NCBI RefSeq assembly: GCF_036884655.1
Contig: NC_088339.1
Span: forward strand, 33,479,501-33,543,500
DNA: 64,000 nucleotides
Source: Musa acuminata AAA Group
Taxonomy: Eukaryota; Streptophyta; Magnoliopsida; Zingiberales; Musaceae
Reading direction: 5' to 3'
Below the pieces are notes generated by a model that was given only the letters and a program-made list of their open reading frames with translations, did not search any database and was not told the origin of the DNA. This document shows positions 62,783 through 64,000 of this stretch, piece after piece; positions within the stretch are counted from its first letter, which is position 1, and the number at the start of each line of letters is the position of its first letter. The position numbers and the translations under genes are program-made.

Positions 62783-63849
62783 CTAGATGAAGACTCCAAC
62801 ACCTGCTTGGTCCAAAAACAGTTTGGCCAACTGCAAATAGGTGCATACAAGTTGATCAGAGACAATAACTTCACATTATAATGTAACAGTAGTAAATAAT
62901 CTAAATTAATTGATAGCTACCTGATTAATCAGAGGTATAAACTTATCATCCCCCAGTATGAACACAAGATTAAGCAGAAATAAGAGAACATAGGATTTCT
63001 GAAATTACAGTTTGGAAAAACAAATGACATATAGTACCATCTTTCACAGGGAAAAGACCGTAAATGAGCTTGCAGAACATGAATATAGATATTGTGTTCT
63101 AAATTTGCAGAAGTACACAACACCATGAAACTCAACTCAACCAAAAACCAGGAGAAAAGTGTGTTTGTAGGTAAATGAATGTAGGGAGAAGACTGACAAA
63201 ACAGTTCCCTCTGTAAAAACATGCAAGGTACTTACATAGAGGTGACAATATTCGAAAATGGAGGTCACAGGAAGTTTGTTAACAGGACTTCCAATGAACA
63301 TAAAATTGATATCTATATCTGCTGCATGTAAGGATGACAACATTGGTGTCTAACTTCAAGAAATAATGCTTCGATTGCCATCACAACAATTCTTTAATAA
63401 CTCAAAGATTAGCAGGTGAGGTTTCAACATTATGTCTCTCTGCTTTTCATGGATTTAGGCAATTACTACTTGCTGAGCTGCCGACATGATATGACATATC
63501 CTATGCTTGAAGCTTCACTCTGTTTGATCTGGTATAATCCAATACCTTCATGCGCTCCTGCAGATCAGCATCGGTCACTAACATCACCTGCTCTTCCTTG
63601 TCATCCCTATACTTTAGCTATAATTTCCCAATTGGCAATCGGCATCCCTTTCCTATTTGCTCAAACAAGTCGTTGAAGCCTGTCATCTTTGTAACTAGCC
63701 TTTACTGTTAGTGCAGTAACAAAAATGTGTTCTTTTGATATTTTGACAATATGCCAACCTGAGATGCTGGCACTAGAAGAATCTGTAATGCTGGAATAAG
63801 GGTGACTGTATTCTATAATTCCATCATCAGCCTCTACTTCTAGATTCAT
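62783..63849 (-). CDS. Candidate four-exon small gene, unidentified
   Basis: Four minus-strand segments with GT-AG borders (63849-63759, 63321-63236, 62998-62921, 62830-62783) join in consistent phases to a 100-residue reading frame. It starts MNLEVEADDG, continues DIDINFMFIGSPVNKLPVTS and KSYVLLFLLNLVFILGDDKF, and ends LFLDQAGVGVFI. One segment (about residues 61-74) is hydrophobic. I do not recognise the family. The agreement of phases across three introns argues against chance, but the first exon has only a nearby in-frame stop upstream and no clear promoter. The real gene may extend beyond the window or use a different first exon. It could also be the 3' end of a non-coding transcript. 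Confidence 0.35.
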
Positions 63850-64000
63850 TTTGACTTGTCGTCATGGCTGCATTCTGTGACATGAGCATTTTTTCATCTC
63901 TTTCATGTTTAAGCAAGACAGGGGGGATTAACTGACTTGTTGCCGCCATTTGGTGCCTGCCAAGGAAAGAAAAATGTGGTTCCACAGTTCCACTTTCCAT
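63850..64000. other. Right edge, nothing certain
   Basis: A minus-strand frame from about 63950 down to 63829 is open (reading MAATSQLIPPVLLKHERD), but it ends at a TGA inside the first proposed exon of the neighbouring candidate gene in another frame. It may be part of a longer or alternatively spliced transcript. Confidence 0.25.

Overview
The window is nuclear DNA from a flowering plant. Multi-exon genes with AT-rich GT-AG introns, plant-specific families (FAR1-related factors, ARGOS, PMEI, AP2/ERF, 12-oxophytodienoate reductases) and abundant microsatellites all support this. The strongly GC-rich single-exon genes (PMEI, ERF, the four-helix membrane protein) beside AT-rich intergenic DNA suggest a commelinid monocot. 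A banana-like genome is my guess, but I cannot prove it from the sequence.

Layout. 0-7 kb: an AT-rich leader with two tandem duplications, a secreted PMEI-type inhibitor (+), and a nine-knuckle CCHC zinc-finger protein (+, three exons). 7.5-8.8 kb: a decayed transposon with long terminal inverted repeats. 9.8-14.8 kb: a WAC/DDT/WHIM chromatin-remodelling subunit (-, about ten coding exons including a proposed 34-nt microexon). 16.6-19.1 kb: exon-like pieces I cannot identify. 21 kb: a DREB-class ERF (-). 24-33 kb: a divergent pair of OPR genes, OPR-A (-) and OPR-B (+), with decayed copies of the light-harvesting gene LHCB5 (CP26) and other repeats between and beyond them. 36 kb: an ARGOS-type organ-size gene (-). 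39.8-45 kb: a cluster I diacylglycerol kinase (-, seven coding exons). 47.3-48.4 kb: three tandem copies of a 363-bp unit. 51.3-53.3 kb: a long, mostly low-complexity protein (-). 54.9-58.2 kb: a FAR1-related (domesticated MULE transposase) factor (-, six coding exons). 61.2-61.75 kb: a four-helix membrane protein (+). 62.8-63.85 kb: a phase-consistent but unidentified four-exon gene model (-).

There is no operon-like organisation, and each gene has its own promoter. Telo-box motifs (AAACCCTA or close variants) lie in the leaders of the zinc-knuckle, DDT, DGK and FRS genes, a pattern typical of broadly expressed plant genes. The only genes that clearly belong together are the OPR pair, which are recent duplicates sharing exon structure and a proximal promoter motif. 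Their histories now differ: OPR-A has lost the normal splice donor of its third exon, while OPR-B is intact. The most unusual features are this splice lesion, the LHCB5 pseudogene with two compensating frameshifts, a perfect 24-bp snap-back hairpin near 62.1 kb, and the 363-bp tandem array.
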